Shown: in pieces, positions 5,832 to 15,300 of the stretch | How positions within the stretch are numbered: position 1 is the first letter of the stretch | How the letters are laid out: every line of letters starts with the position of its first letter | From: CAZNDN01 sp964571815 | GTDB taxonomy: Bacteria > Fibrobacterota > Chitinivibrionia > Chitinivibrionales > WJKA01 | NCBI GenBank assembly: GCA_964571815.1 | Contig: CAZNDN010000098.1 | Span: forward strand, 1-15,801 | Direction: 5' to 3' | Length of the DNA stretch: 15,801 bases | Position numbers and translations under genes: made by a program | The notes under the pieces: generated by a model | What the model was told of the DNA's origin: nothing | Database searches by the model: none | What the model saw: the letters and a program-made list of their open reading frames with translations, nothing else

Positions 5832-8114
5832 ATGGACAAGCAGTCGAATTCATATCGCTGGTTCGCATCCGGAAAACAGACGAATCCGCAACCGCCCGAA
5901 AGCCACGGCACGGGTGATCGCAACGAAACCCGGGGCAGGTGGGTTTTCGGTCTGCTCTTTGCGGTGTGTCTGGCACTGGGGCTTGTGGCCGGCGCCGGTG
6001 TGACCCTGCTGGTTCGGATGTACGAAACGCTTCCGACGCTCGATCAGTTCGAGACGATCCATCAGCCCCTTGTCTCCCGGGTCCTGGCCTCCGACAGTAC
6101 GGTGATCCACGAGTTCAGTACCGAGCGACGGTTCTGGGTGAGTCTTGATGAAGTACCCCCCGAGCTGGTCAATGCGGTAGTGGCAATTGAAGACCGGCGT
6201 TTTTTCACGCACTGGGGAATTGACCTTCGGCGCATTGTCGGCGCTCTGGTAGTTGACGTTCTCGAAGGAGAATACGCGCAGGGAGCATCGACGCTGACCC
6301 AGCAGCTTGCCCGCAACATCTATTTCACCTCACGTGCTTCGCTGGTGCGCAAGCTTCGCGAGGCCCTGACCGCGGTCCAGATCGAGCGTCACTACAACAA
6401 GAAAGAGATTCTGGAGCTGTATCTGAACCAGGTGTATCTCGGTGCCGGCGTATACGGTGTGGAGGCGGCCGCGCGCCGCTATTTCAGCAAGTCGGTCTCG
6501 GAATTGAATCTCAACGAGTGCGCCGTGCTGGCCGGCACCATTCAGGTACCCGAGCACTATCGCCCCGACCGGGAGGAGAACCACAAACGCACGCGCATGC
6601 GGCGAAACAGCGTGATCCGGGGCATGCGCACAATGGGTTTTATCGATCGGCCCACGGCCCGTCGCGTGAGCAACGACAGTATCCCTTCCAACCCTCAGGT
6701 GCATACGGCCGGCATCGCCCCCTATTTCATAGAAATGGTCCGGAGAGTCGTCGCCTCGAAGTACGGAGACGATCTGCTGTACACGGGCGGCCTGACGATT
6801 CACACGACGCTCGATCCGGTGGCGCAGGATTCCGCCGAGACAGCCGCGAAGAGCCACTTGCGATCGCTGCAGAAGCGGCTCAACCGGATGTTTCTGGACA
6901 GCGCGAACGCGCCGCAACTGATCGGCGTTTCGCGCAAGCTCTTCTTGAACAACTTCGACTCGCTCTACCAGATGCACAAAGAAGAATTCGCGACACTGCC
7001 CGACTCGGTGAGACGTCGACGGGCCCAGTGTGCGGTCGTGGCCATGGATGTGGAGACCGGGGCCCTGCGGGCGCTGATCGGCGGGAGGAATTTCAAGGAG
7101 AGTAAGTTCAATCGGGCCACGCAGTCCCGGAGGCAGCCGGGGTCGGCAATCAAGCCCGTGGTCTATACGGCGGCCATGGAGAACGGGTTCACGCCCGCCA
7201 GTATTGTGCTGGATCAACCGATCACGCTGGAGACGCCCGAGGGCGACTGGCGGCCGGAGAACTACGGCGGCGAGTTCCGCGGTCCGGTTACCGTGCGGAC
7301 CGCCCTGGCCAAGTCGATCAATCTGGTTGCCATCCAGGTGCTCACCAGTATCGGGGCCGAGACGGTCATCGCGTACGCGCGAAAGCTGGGCCTGAAGCAG
7401 CGTATGGTGCCGGTGCCGGCACTGGCAATCGGCGCCTGCGAGGTGATCCCCATCGAAATGGCGGCCGCGTATGCGGTGTTTCCCAGCCTGGGGACGCTTA
7501 CGGAACCATACTGCGTGGAGAGAATCCTTGACAAGAACGGGAAACTCCTGTTCGAACATACTCCCGAGCGTCAAGCAGTCCTCGCCCCGCAGACCGCTTA
7601 CCTGATGTGCAATCTCATGTCCGATGTGGTGCGTCGGGGAACCGGCGCTTCGATTCCGGGAAAGGGGTTTGTGCGGCCGGCCGCCGGGAAGACCGGGACT
7701 ACCAACGAGTATTCCGATGCGTGGTTCGTGGGATACACGCCGCAGATATCATGCGCCGTGTGGGTGGGTGTTGACGAGCGGCGGTCCATGGGGCACGGGG
7801 TCACGGGCGCCCGCGGCGCCATCCCGATCTGGGTCCCCACCATGAAGGCTCTTCACCGGGATCTCCCCATTCGGCAGTTCAGCCGACCGTCGGGCATTGT
7901 CACCGCCAAGGTGTGCGGTGAGACACACAAGATTGCCGGGCGATACTGTCCGGGTGTGTACGAAGAGATTTTCGCCGAAGGAAGCCTGCCCGACAGTTGC
8001 GACGTTCACCTTCCGGGCCGAAGGCCGGGCGGCAGTCGCGGCGGGGATGTCTTCGGCAGCAAGCGCGGCCGCGACCGGGGAAAGCGCCGGGACGATTCTC
8101 CCCTGATGTTCTGA
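5832..8114 (+). CDS. Class A penicillin-binding protein (PBP1A family, GT51 + transpeptidase)
   Basis: Bifunctional peptidoglycan synthase anchored in the inner membrane: it polymerises lipid II and cross-links the stem peptides. The 760 residues hold a polar cytoplasmic N-terminus, one membrane helix (about 37-61), then the GT51 domain with VVAIEDRRFFTHWGID (116-131, catalytic E120), GASTLTQQLARN (151-162) and KKEILELYLNQVYLG (190-204). The transpeptidase domain has SAIK (438-441, nucleophile S438), SIN (495-497) and KTGTT (620-624). A Cys-containing C-terminal segment (C695, C706, C723) is typical of some PBP1A proteins. A strongly basic Gly/Arg tail (about 729-753) follows and is unusual. 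The ATG starts on the base after the barrel gene's stop, with GGGGAAGG upstream, so the pair is probably co-translated. All catalytic motifs are intact. Confidence 0.95.
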   Translation: MDKQSNSYRWFASGKQTNPQPPESHGTGDRNETRGRWVFGLLFAVCLALGLVAGAGVTLLVRMYETLPTLDQFETIHQPLVSRVLASDSTVIHEFSTERRFWVSLDEVPPELVNAVVAIEDRRFFTHWGIDLRRIVGALVVDVLEGEYAQGASTLTQQLARNIYFTSRASLVRKLREALTAVQIERHYNKKEILELYLNQVYLGAGVYGVEAAARRYFSKSVSELNLNECAVLAGTIQVPEHYRPDREENHKRTRMRRNSVIRGMRTMGFIDRPTARRVSNDSIPSNPQVHTAGIAPYFIEMVRRVVASKYGDDLLYTGGLTIHTTLDPVAQDSAETAAKSHLRSLQKRLNRMFLDSANAPQLIGVSRKLFLNNFDSLYQMHKEEFATLPDSVRRRRAQCAVVAMDVETGALRALIGGRNFKESKFNRATQSRRQPGSAIKPVVYTAAMENGFTPASIVLDQPITLETPEGDWRPENYGGEFRGPVTVRTALAKSINLVAIQVLTSIGAETVIAYARKLGLKQRMVPVPALAIGACEVIPIEMAAAYAVFPSLGTLTEPYCVERILDKNGKLLFEHTPERQAVLAPQTAYLMCNLMSDVVRRGTGASIPGKGFVRPAAGKTGTTNEYSDAWFVGYTPQISCAVWVGVDERRSMGHGVTGARGAIPIWVPTMKALHRDLPIRQFSRPSGIVTAKVCGETHKIAGRYCPGVYEEIFAEGSLPDSCDVHLPGRRPGGSRGGDVFGSKRGRDRGKRRDDSPLMF

Positions 8115-8207
8115 GCCGGCTTGCACCTTCGCACACCGGCTGCGACGGCGTACAACGGCGGCACAGGGCGCCGGAGCGGCCGGATACCGGCAATAGACAG
8201 CAAACGT

Positions 8208-8227
8208 AACTACTCAGAGGTAGTTTT
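8208..8227 (+). terminator. Weak terminator-like hairpin after the PBP gene
   Basis: AACTAC (8208-8213) pairs perfectly with GTAGTT (8220-8225) around a 6-nt loop, and T8224-T8227 give a four-base U tract that overlaps the 3' arm. It lies 94 nt after the PBP stop. The stem is short and AT-rich, so termination would be inefficient. Confidence 0.4.
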
Positions 8228-8256
8228 CACGCCTGTCCCGGACAATGCCGCGGGAC

Positions 8257-8305
8257 TCACCCTGAGCCCTTCGACAGGACCGTGCTTCGTCAGGCTCAGC
8301 AGGGC
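8257..8305. repeat. Palindromic dispersed-type repeat
   Basis: CCCTGAGCC (8260-8268) faces GGCTCAG-C-AGGG (about 8293-8304), an inverted repeat with one bulged base, and the loop contains CTTCGACAGG. The TGAGCC/TTCGACAGG wording is one I associate with short palindromes scattered in intergenic DNA of many bacteria; that is memory, not a search. Confidence 0.45.
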
Positions 8306-8800
8306 AGTTCAATGAAATCAACAAGTTGCGTACCTGGATAGTTGGAAAATGAACAATCATTGACCTCCTTCCATGGTCTGCGGGAAAGGCGCATGCACCT
8401 GCCGGGGTGTAGGAGTTGCGGAGTCCCGGGCGGTTCTGTCGAAAGCACTCGCCTTCCTTGATCTGGTTGAGCAGTACGTCGCGTCTTCATCCCATTCTCC
8501 GACCGCAATCCAACAGCAGATTCGTTTCTCCAACCATCCGATCTCCAAATCAGCACAGTGTTTCGCCGGGGATCTCATGAAGCAAGTTGCCGTGGTACCC
8601 CGGTTCTGAAGCAGGCCCTTTCAGTTTCGCTGCAAACCGCCGATAGCCGGCTTGGAATTTGCCCATGACCCGAAGATGGTGCGCAGGGGAACGGGGGAAG
8701 AAAGTGCGCTCAAAAACGGTATTGAAGTTTGAGCACGGAAAAGTAATAACCAGCAAAACATCAAAGCGTTACAACATAACAAGGTGATATTTATGGAAAT
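8306..8800. other. Gene-poor stretch, nothing supported
   Basis: The short open frames here on both strands overlap one another, lack ribosome binding sites and show no motif I recognise. Composition shifts from GC-rich to AT-rich after about 8690 as the promoter of the next gene approaches. It may hold decayed coding sequence, but I cannot identify a source. Confidence 0.5.
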
Positions 8801-8815
8801 TTGACAATATTTTTC

Positions 8816-8844
8816 TTGAAAATCCGATCATTCCGTATTATATT
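8816..8844 (+). promoter_or_regulatory. Promoter of the TIGR02147 gene, probably giving a leaderless mRNA
   Basis: TTGAAA (8816-8821) and TATATT (8839-8844) are 17 nt apart. The expected start of transcription, about 7 nt after the -10 box, falls on or beside the ATG at 8852, and no Shine-Dalgarno sequence is present before that ATG. A perfect TTGACA at 8801-8806 has no -10 partner at normal distance and may be part of a second or upstream element. Confidence 0.6.
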
Positions 8845-8851
8845 ACCCCAC

Positions 8852-9450
8852 ATGCCCGCGCCTTCTGTTTTTCAGTACAGCGACTACCGGAAATTTCTCC
8901 GTGACTGGTGTGATTATCACAAGAACCGCTCGCGGGGTTTTACGTATCGCACCATGGCCTTGAAGGTGGGGTTCAAGTCTTCGGGGCACCTGAGCATGAT
9001 CATCCGGCGGCGCGCGAATTTGAGTGAGAGCTTTGCGCGCCGGGCGGCAGCGGTGATGAAGCTCAAGAAGCGGGAGACGGCTTATTTCCTTACCATGGTG
9101 CGGTTCAACCAGGCGCGCAGGCACAGTGAGAAGATCGAACTTTTCGGCCGCCTTACCCGGTTCAAGCAGTCTTCCATTCACCTGGTGCACGAGTCGCAGT
9201 ATGCTTTCTACGACAAGTGGTACCATTCGGCGATCCGCGTGCTGATCGAGTTCTACCCGTTCAAGGACGATTACCGGGCGCTTGCCGAGATGCTCATTCC
9301 GTCGATCACACCGGGTCAGGCAAAACGCTCCATTGCACTTCAGGAGAAGCTGAACCTTATCTGCCGTGACAGCGAAGGCTTCTGGTGCCCGGTGGACAAG
9401 ATCATCTCCACGGGCTATGAGATACGCTCGCTTGCGGTGACCAATTTCGT
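8852..9450 (+). CDS. TIGR02147/DUF4423 family protein, broken by scaffold gap
   Basis: Member of the family originally described as a large paralogous group in Fibrobacter; its biochemical role is not established, and an HTH-like N-terminus suggests DNA binding. The 199 visible residues start SVFQYSDYRKFLRDW (5-19). A helix-turn-helix-like part follows, FTYRTMALKVGFKSSGHLSM (30-49) and RRRANLSESFARRAAAVMKL (52-71), then ETAYFLTMVRFNQA (75-88), the family's DKWYHSAIRVLIEF (121-134) and ITPGQAKRSIALQEKLNLI (152-170). Members are usually about 270-280 residues, so roughly 75 are missing in the N run. ATG 8852 is chosen because similarity starts immediately; an upstream TTG at 8801 lies in the promoter. 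The next gene downstream encodes an exported leucine-rich-repeat protein. Confidence 0.85.
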
Positions 9451-9550
9451 NNNNNNNNNNNNNNNNNNNNNNNNNNNNNNNNNNNNNNNNNNNNNNNNNN
9501 NNNNNNNNNNNNNNNNNNNNNNNNNNNNNNNNNNNNNNNNNNNNNNNNNN
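9451..9550. other. Scaffold gap (100 N)
   Basis: Exactly 100 undefined bases. It must hide the C-terminus of the TIGR02147 protein, the intergenic space and the start codon and signal-peptide beginning of the leucine-rich-repeat gene, so its true length is probably well above 200 bp. Contigs either side may have been joined by read pairs only. Confidence 0.9.
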
Positions 9551-10802
9551 ACTCAGTCTCACCGTGACGCTCGGTCTGATCACGGCGGCGCGTTTCGGGT
9601 GTTCCCCGAATGTTGCCGGCGCGGGCTCCGAAGCCGAAGGCAAGGTGGTGGCCGGCACCGCGCTGTTCGAAGACGGCATGCCGGCAGGCAACGGTACGGT
9701 GCGCATTCGTCCCGCCGATTTCGTGGGTCAGGGTTCCGGCTCCGGCGCCGCCGGGGAATCGTACAACACGCTGACCGCATCGGACGGTGCATTCTCCTTT
9801 GACTCCCTTGCCGCGGATACTTATATGGTGGAGATCATTGCCGGCGACAGCCTGGCGGCCGTGGTGCGCTGCACGGTGGGTGTGAGCGAGGATACACTGC
9901 TGCTGGGGGCCGTGTCCCTCGATACCATGGCCTCGCTCTATCCGCTGGCCTTCACCGGCGATCGTCCGGGTGCGAATATCACCTTCGCCATCCGCGGCGT
10001 GGAGCGACCCGTGATCGAGGGCGCCATGCCCGGGATTCCTTTCCGGCTGGCCCGGGGCACGTTCGAAGTCGAAGTGGGCGGGTATTTCGGGATATCCGAC
10101 TCCCTGCGCATTGTCGTGACTTCGGTCTCCGGGGTAGTGGATACGCTGAAGACGGCGCCCTATATCGAACCGTGCACCACCGGGGACTGCGATTCGGCGG
10201 TAGTAGCCGGTATTATGGAGGTAAACAACATCCGTAACGTGAGTGTCGGCACGGCGGCTGCATTTCGAAGCGGGCGGGTCGTGGGGCTGAACCTGTCAAA
10301 GACCGGCATGACCGTGCTGCCGGATGCCGTCGGTTCCCTCACGGAGCTGAGCGACCTCAGAGTCGAGCGCAATACACTCCGCGAACTGCCGTCGTTTATC
10401 GGAAGGTGCACCAAACTCGATACCTTCTATGTCGGCGACAATGCCTTGACGACGCTTCCCGCCGAAATAGGTGACTGTTCTTCGCTCACGTTTCTTAGCA
10501 CGGGCGGCAACAGCCTTCGTGAACTGCCTGATGAGATCGGCAAGCTGCGGAAGCTGTACCACTTCTCCATGCAGCGCAATCGGTTGACCACGCTCCCCTC
10601 CTCGATCGGCGATCTGGCGGCGCTGAGGGACCTCTATCTGGCGAACAATCTGATCTCCTCGCTTCCATCTTCGATCACGCGCCTGGATAAAATCAGGACT
10701 TTGACCATACGAAACAACCGGCTCTGCGACGTATCGGATTCCGTGGCCGCCTGGATCGAAGTCCACGACGCGCAGTGGGAGGAGTTTCAGCAATGTCAAT
10801 AG
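9551..10802 (+). CDS. Exported leucine-rich-repeat protein, 5' end in gap
   Basis: Exported, probably surface-associated binding protein of unknown ligand. The visible frame opens in a signal peptide core (LSLTVTLGLITAARFGC); the Cys could be a lipobox cysteine, but R and F at -3 and -2 are atypical, so lipidation is uncertain. A carboxypeptidase-regulatory-like beta domain follows (GTALFEDGMPAGNGTVRI, with TASDGAFSFDSLAADTYMVE further on), then a linker with CTTGDCDSAVVAGIMEVNN. After that come seven consecutive 23-residue leucine-rich repeats of the LxxLPxxIGxLxx type, about residues 242-402 of the visible frame. It ends in a short cap with FQQCQ. The start is in the N run; GTG 9564 is internal to the signal peptide. 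Same strand as the TIGR02147 gene and 37 nt from the next exported gene. Confidence 0.8.
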
Positions 10803-10839
10803 GGGTTCCGGGGGGGATGAAGAGGAAAGGAGGCGACCG

Positions 10840-12294
10840 ATGAAACATGTCAAAGCGGAGGTGGCGGTCTCAGTCATGCTTGTCACGTTGAGGATCGCTC
10901 TTGCGCGGCCTGAACCGGGGGAGGTATTCCGGGAGTATTTCTGGGACCCTGGAAGGGTTCGGGTGGGGGTCAAGTGGGACGAGACGAATCACGGCTCGAA
11001 AATCTTCACCGGGCCGTCAATGGACCTTGACAAAGCGGTCAAGGCTGAAGCCGAGATCCAGAAGGTGCTTTGCCACGACGGTACCACCGGGCTGTCGATC
11101 AAGATGAACGGCCACGACTGGTTGACCTTCCCCGAGGCCGACGCTATCCCCGAGCCTCGGCAGAACTACCAGCACATGACCTATCCGAATGTCGAGATCC
11201 CCACCGAGCATCTCAAAGACGGCGCCAACACCTTTCAGCTCAAAGTGGACCTCGACGATTCATTCAACCAGAACCTGATCTACGGGATTGTATTCCGTGT
11301 CTACTATTCCGACGACAAGCCGCACGCAAGCGGCACGCTTACCTCCCCTTCGGCAAACGGCTCCATCGGCATGGAAGCCGAGTTCTCCGTGGAGGTCGAG
11401 GGATCGGCCGAGAAGGTGGAGTATATCGGGTGGTATCGTGATTTCAACTGGGAAGGTGACGGGGTGTACACGCAGTGGCACTACCATTTCTTTCACAAGG
11501 ACCTCAAGCGCCACGTGGGGACAGCGACCGACGGGCCGGATTTCCCGTGCACCTGGAACACGGAATGGATTCCCGATCAGTCGGAATCCATGAAATTCAT
11601 GGCAAAGATTCACGGTCCCGACGGGATCATCTCCACCACACCCGCGGTGGAGGGTGTCACGTTCGACCGCGGGAATCACGTGGTGGAGCTGTGCACGACC
11701 TGGAATGTCCCGCAGAAATGGGTTACCCGGAAGGGAAACCACTCCTGCAATTTCGAGGTCACGGGCGATCTCTCGGAGGCCGTTGACGCGAAAATGGTGT
11801 TCTGCTCCTGGAGTCCCGGCTACGCAAACGGTATCGGGGTCAACGGGCACGAAGTGATCACGTCCGAAGGGGCCAGGTATCGGTGTCACTGGCACGAGAT
11901 ACCGACCCCCGTGGAGTACCTCCAGGCCGGCGAGAATACGGCATTCACCAACAAGACCCCGAAGCACAACGGCAAGATGGTGCACGGTATGGAAGTGAAC
12001 TGGCCGGGAATCTGTGTGCTCGTGCGGTACGAATCGGATGCGCAAACCTCATCCGGGCCGGGACGGCGCGACCGGGGAAAACGAGCGTCGCTCACTGTTT
12101 CAAGTGAGGCCTTGAAGAGCCCTCAGTTGATAAGGGTGTACCGGCTCAGCGGTGAGTCGATAGAGTACCGGCGCAGTGGTTCGGCAGGCGGATGCCTGCT
12201 CCTGGAACCCGTGGACGCGGCATCGGGGATCTACTACGCATGGCCGGTTGACAATTCAGAAAGCGCGACGATAAGTACAGAGGCGGAACGCTGA
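10840..12294 (+). CDS. Exported protein with duplicated unknown beta domain and C-terminal sorting-like tail
   Basis: I do not recognise a characterised family. The 484 residues begin with a signal peptide (hydrophobic 8-22, likely cleavage after ALA at 20-22). Residues about 64-157 and 312-398 are related to each other: both have NGH (90-92; 335-337), then a Tyr/His-rich stretch, an EIPT motif (119-122; 353-356), L-x-x/AG-NT spacing (HLKDGANT; YLQAGENT), and an aromatic ending before V-x-V-x-Y. Between them is an Ig-like segment (163-278) containing NWEGDGVYTQWHYHF (203-217). The C-terminus (415-470: RVYRLSGESIEY, ASGIYYAWPV) resembles a type IX-style sorting domain. AAAGGAGG lies 6 nt before ATG 10840. 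Location with an esterase and propeller protein suggests extracellular carbohydrate binding; that is inference. Confidence 0.75.
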   Translation: MKHVKAEVAVSVMLVTLRIALARPEPGEVFREYFWDPGRVRVGVKWDETNHGSKIFTGPSMDLDKAVKAEAEIQKVLCHDGTTGLSIKMNGHDWLTFPEADAIPEPRQNYQHMTYPNVEIPTEHLKDGANTFQLKVDLDDSFNQNLIYGIVFRVYYSDDKPHASGTLTSPSANGSIGMEAEFSVEVEGSAEKVEYIGWYRDFNWEGDGVYTQWHYHFFHKDLKRHVGTATDGPDFPCTWNTEWIPDQSESMKFMAKIHGPDGIISTTPAVEGVTFDRGNHVVELCTTWNVPQKWVTRKGNHSCNFEVTGDLSEAVDAKMVFCSWSPGYANGIGVNGHEVITSEGARYRCHWHEIPTPVEYLQAGENTAFTNKTPKHNGKMVHGMEVNWPGICVLVRYESDAQTSSGPGRRDRGKRASLTVSSEALKSPQLIRVYRLSGESIEYRRSGSAGGCLLLEPVDAASGIYYAWPVDNSESATISTEAER

Positions 12295-12339
12295 CATCAG
12301 GGCAGGCATTGAAGAGGAATCCGGCGAAAGGAGCGTGAG

Positions 12340-15300
12340 ATGAAGACTCTGAGACGTATACGGTTTGCGGCACCCATTCTTATGGGTATTGGTTCGGCGG
12401 TGTGCGGCATTCGAGCCGGCGTGTCCGTCACCGACGGAAACGACGAAGGGCAGAGCTGCTTTGTGATCACCACGGACAATGCCGTCTACTACTATCATAA
12501 GGAAGGGGCCGGCTTTTCGAGCATTCTTGACAAGGACGAAAACGACTGGATCGGGTATCGCCAGGGCGGGGGGGCGTCGGGCAACTTCCGGGGTATTCCC
12601 AACATGGTGCACAAGAGCGGCCCCAACGGCAGGGACAACTACTTCCACCCGGGCCACAGCGGCGGCAGTGGCTCGACCACCACGCTGGAGAGTGACGACG
12701 GGTCCAAAGCGGTGCTCAAATCGGTATCCGGCAACGGTGCGTGGGAAGTCGTGTGGGAGTTCTACAACACCCATGCGGTCATGACGGTCAACAAGGCCAA
12801 CGGAAAATACTGGTTTCTGTACGAAGGCACGCCCGGTGGAACGTTTAACAAAGACAACGACTACTGGATGATCTCAGACGGTACGAAAAAGACGTGCGCG
12901 AACCGCTACGACGGCGATATTCCGTCGCCGGAATGGATCTGTTTCGGCGACAACACGCTCAACCGCGTGCTGGTGCTGGCACACGCCAATGACGACAACG
13001 ATCCGGATAAGTTCTATCAGATGGACAAATCCATGACCGTGTTCGGTTTTGGGAGATCGGGCCTGACCAAGTACCTCACCGGGACCGGAGAGAAACTGAC
13101 CATCGGTTTTGTTGAATCGACCGATCACGGGACAATTGACGATGCGGTCCAGGCGTTCGTCGACGGGGCGACCTCAATCAGGGCCGACGGCGTATCCGGC
13201 TTCTCGGTTTCGACCCACTGGAGCGGCAAGAACCAGAATCTCTACGGGGGCTTCGGCGATATTGTCCGCCACGATATTGCGGGGAGCGCAGTGAGTGGAC
13301 ACAAGGTACTGTACAACGGCGAGGCGCGGTTTCCCACGATCAACCAGGAAGGGACCAAGGTAGCATTCATCAGAAACGACGGAAAGGTATGCGTGGTTTC
13401 ATCCCAGGGAGGCAGTGTTACGGAGTTGGCCGACGGCGGCAAGTACGGCTATCTCGACTGGCCGACGGGACCCTACATCTACTACAGCACCAGCGGGTAT
13501 CCCGACAGTGACGGGTCACACGAGATCCGCAAGGTCAATGTCGGGGACCGCAACGACAATTCGTCGGTGGTAACGTTTAATACCCAGATGTGGCTCTGGA
13601 GCATGGATGCGTCGGGCTCGAAGATCGCGGTGCGTAACAAGGATAACGATCTTTGCGGCGGCACGGGCCGCGTGATCCACTACACACTTCCGGGCAACGG
13701 CAACGTCTCCTGCTCCGATGGCTACCAGACCTGCGGGAACGCGCTCTCCCCGACCGGTACGTACGTGGTCTCTTTCACCGTGGGTAACTACAGCCACGAT
13801 GCGTTCGATATCAGGAAATGGGACAAATCGATCTACAAGACATTCAGCGCTGATGATTTCAATTCGTGGGGAAAGAACATGGGGGATTCCAAGCCGTTCA
13901 ATAGGACCCGCTGGTCGGCCAACTCCGACAACTGGATCTGCACCATGCAGGGGAACAGTCGCGGCTCAAACGGCAGCAACCAGGTACTTTATGACTGGGT
14001 GAACCACAAGCAGCTCGTCACGACCTCCAACAGTGCCGGATCGAACGTGTTCGACGATGCCGGCGACTTCTGGATAGGGGAGAGCTCTATCCCGGACCCG
14101 GATCCGCCTGAGTTTTCTTCGATCAGCATTGCACCGTCAAGTGCGACGGTTTCTCCGGGTGGCAGCGTCGCATTCAATGCCGCCGCAAAAGATCAGTATG
14201 GAAACGCTCTTTCTCCGCAACCGTCGTTTGACTGGGAAGCATCCGGCGGCGGTACCATGTCGGGAGGCACGTTCACCGCAACCGCGGGAAGCGGCAGTTT
14301 CACCATAACCGTCTCGGCGACCGCACTGGGCACCGAGCGAACCGCAACGGCCACGGTTATCATTGCCGACGCAGTTTTTGCGGACGACTTCTCCGACGGC
14401 AACCTTGATGGGTGGAATGCAGCCGACGGGAGCTGGGAAGTGCAGTCGGGTGCGGCGGTCAACACGGCCCAGAGCAGCGACGGCAACTCCTACTGCTATA
14501 CCGATGCCTTCTCGTACACTGACATAACCTACACCGTGGATGTCACCCCGCAGGAGGGCTCGAATCAGTGGGTGATATTCCGTGTGCAGGAAAACGAGGA
14601 TTTCTATCTGTTCCAGTTCTCCGATGCCGGACTCTACAAGAAGGTCGGGTCGAGCTATTCGCGCATTACCACGGGAAGCGGGTCTGTCAGCGGCGCCGAT
14701 ACCTACACGATCGAGGTTGTGCTTGAGGGGGAGAGCATTCGCATCACATCCAACGGCGCCGACGTACTGCAGACTACCGACAACACCTTCTCCCGCGGGG
14801 CGGTGGGTATAGGCGGCTACCAATCACGTGCGGCGTTCGATAATGTTTCGATCACCGGCGCCGGCGCTTCTCCCACGAAGCAGTACCTCACGGTCACTTC
14901 GCCCAACGGAGGTGGAACCTACCATATCGGAGATGAACTGACCATCACGTGGGAATCCGACAGCCGGGTACAGGGGGCACTCATAGAGATCTCCCTGGAT
15001 ATGGGCGGTACGTGGACCAGAATCAGCGGCGAGGATGCTATCGTGCCGTCGGATACGGACCAGTGGGAGCATTTCACGTGGACCATTCCGAGCGAAGGTA
15101 TTGATGTCGGTGGGCAGAAGGTTTCGTGTGCATCGGGGCAGTGCCTGATCAGGATCGAGGATCCGTACGGGTACCAGGATTCGGATGTCTCGGATAACGT
15201 GTTCACGATCAGCGATCGCGCGTCGGGGGGGAACGGTTTGACTCCGGTTCGGGCGCCGGGGATTACGGTCAGGCGCGTGAATGCGACCATGATGTCGGTG

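Noticed and set aside
6330..7574. 414-codon open frame antisense to the PBP gene
   Set aside because: It lies wholly inside an intact PBP with all catalytic motifs on the other strand.
8373..8609. 78-codon open frame after the PBP operon
   Set aside because: No ribosome binding site, no recognisable motif, and competing frames on the other strand; not supported as a gene.
8801..8851. TTG start at 8801 for the TIGR02147 protein
   Set aside because: The added 17 residues are encoded by promoter sequence (TTGAAA/TATATT) and family similarity begins after ATG 8852.
9551..9802. Continuation of the TIGR02147 frame across the N run
   Set aside because: The frame only stays open by chance through the placeholder Ns; after the gap, the real coding frame is that of the leucine-rich-repeat protein.
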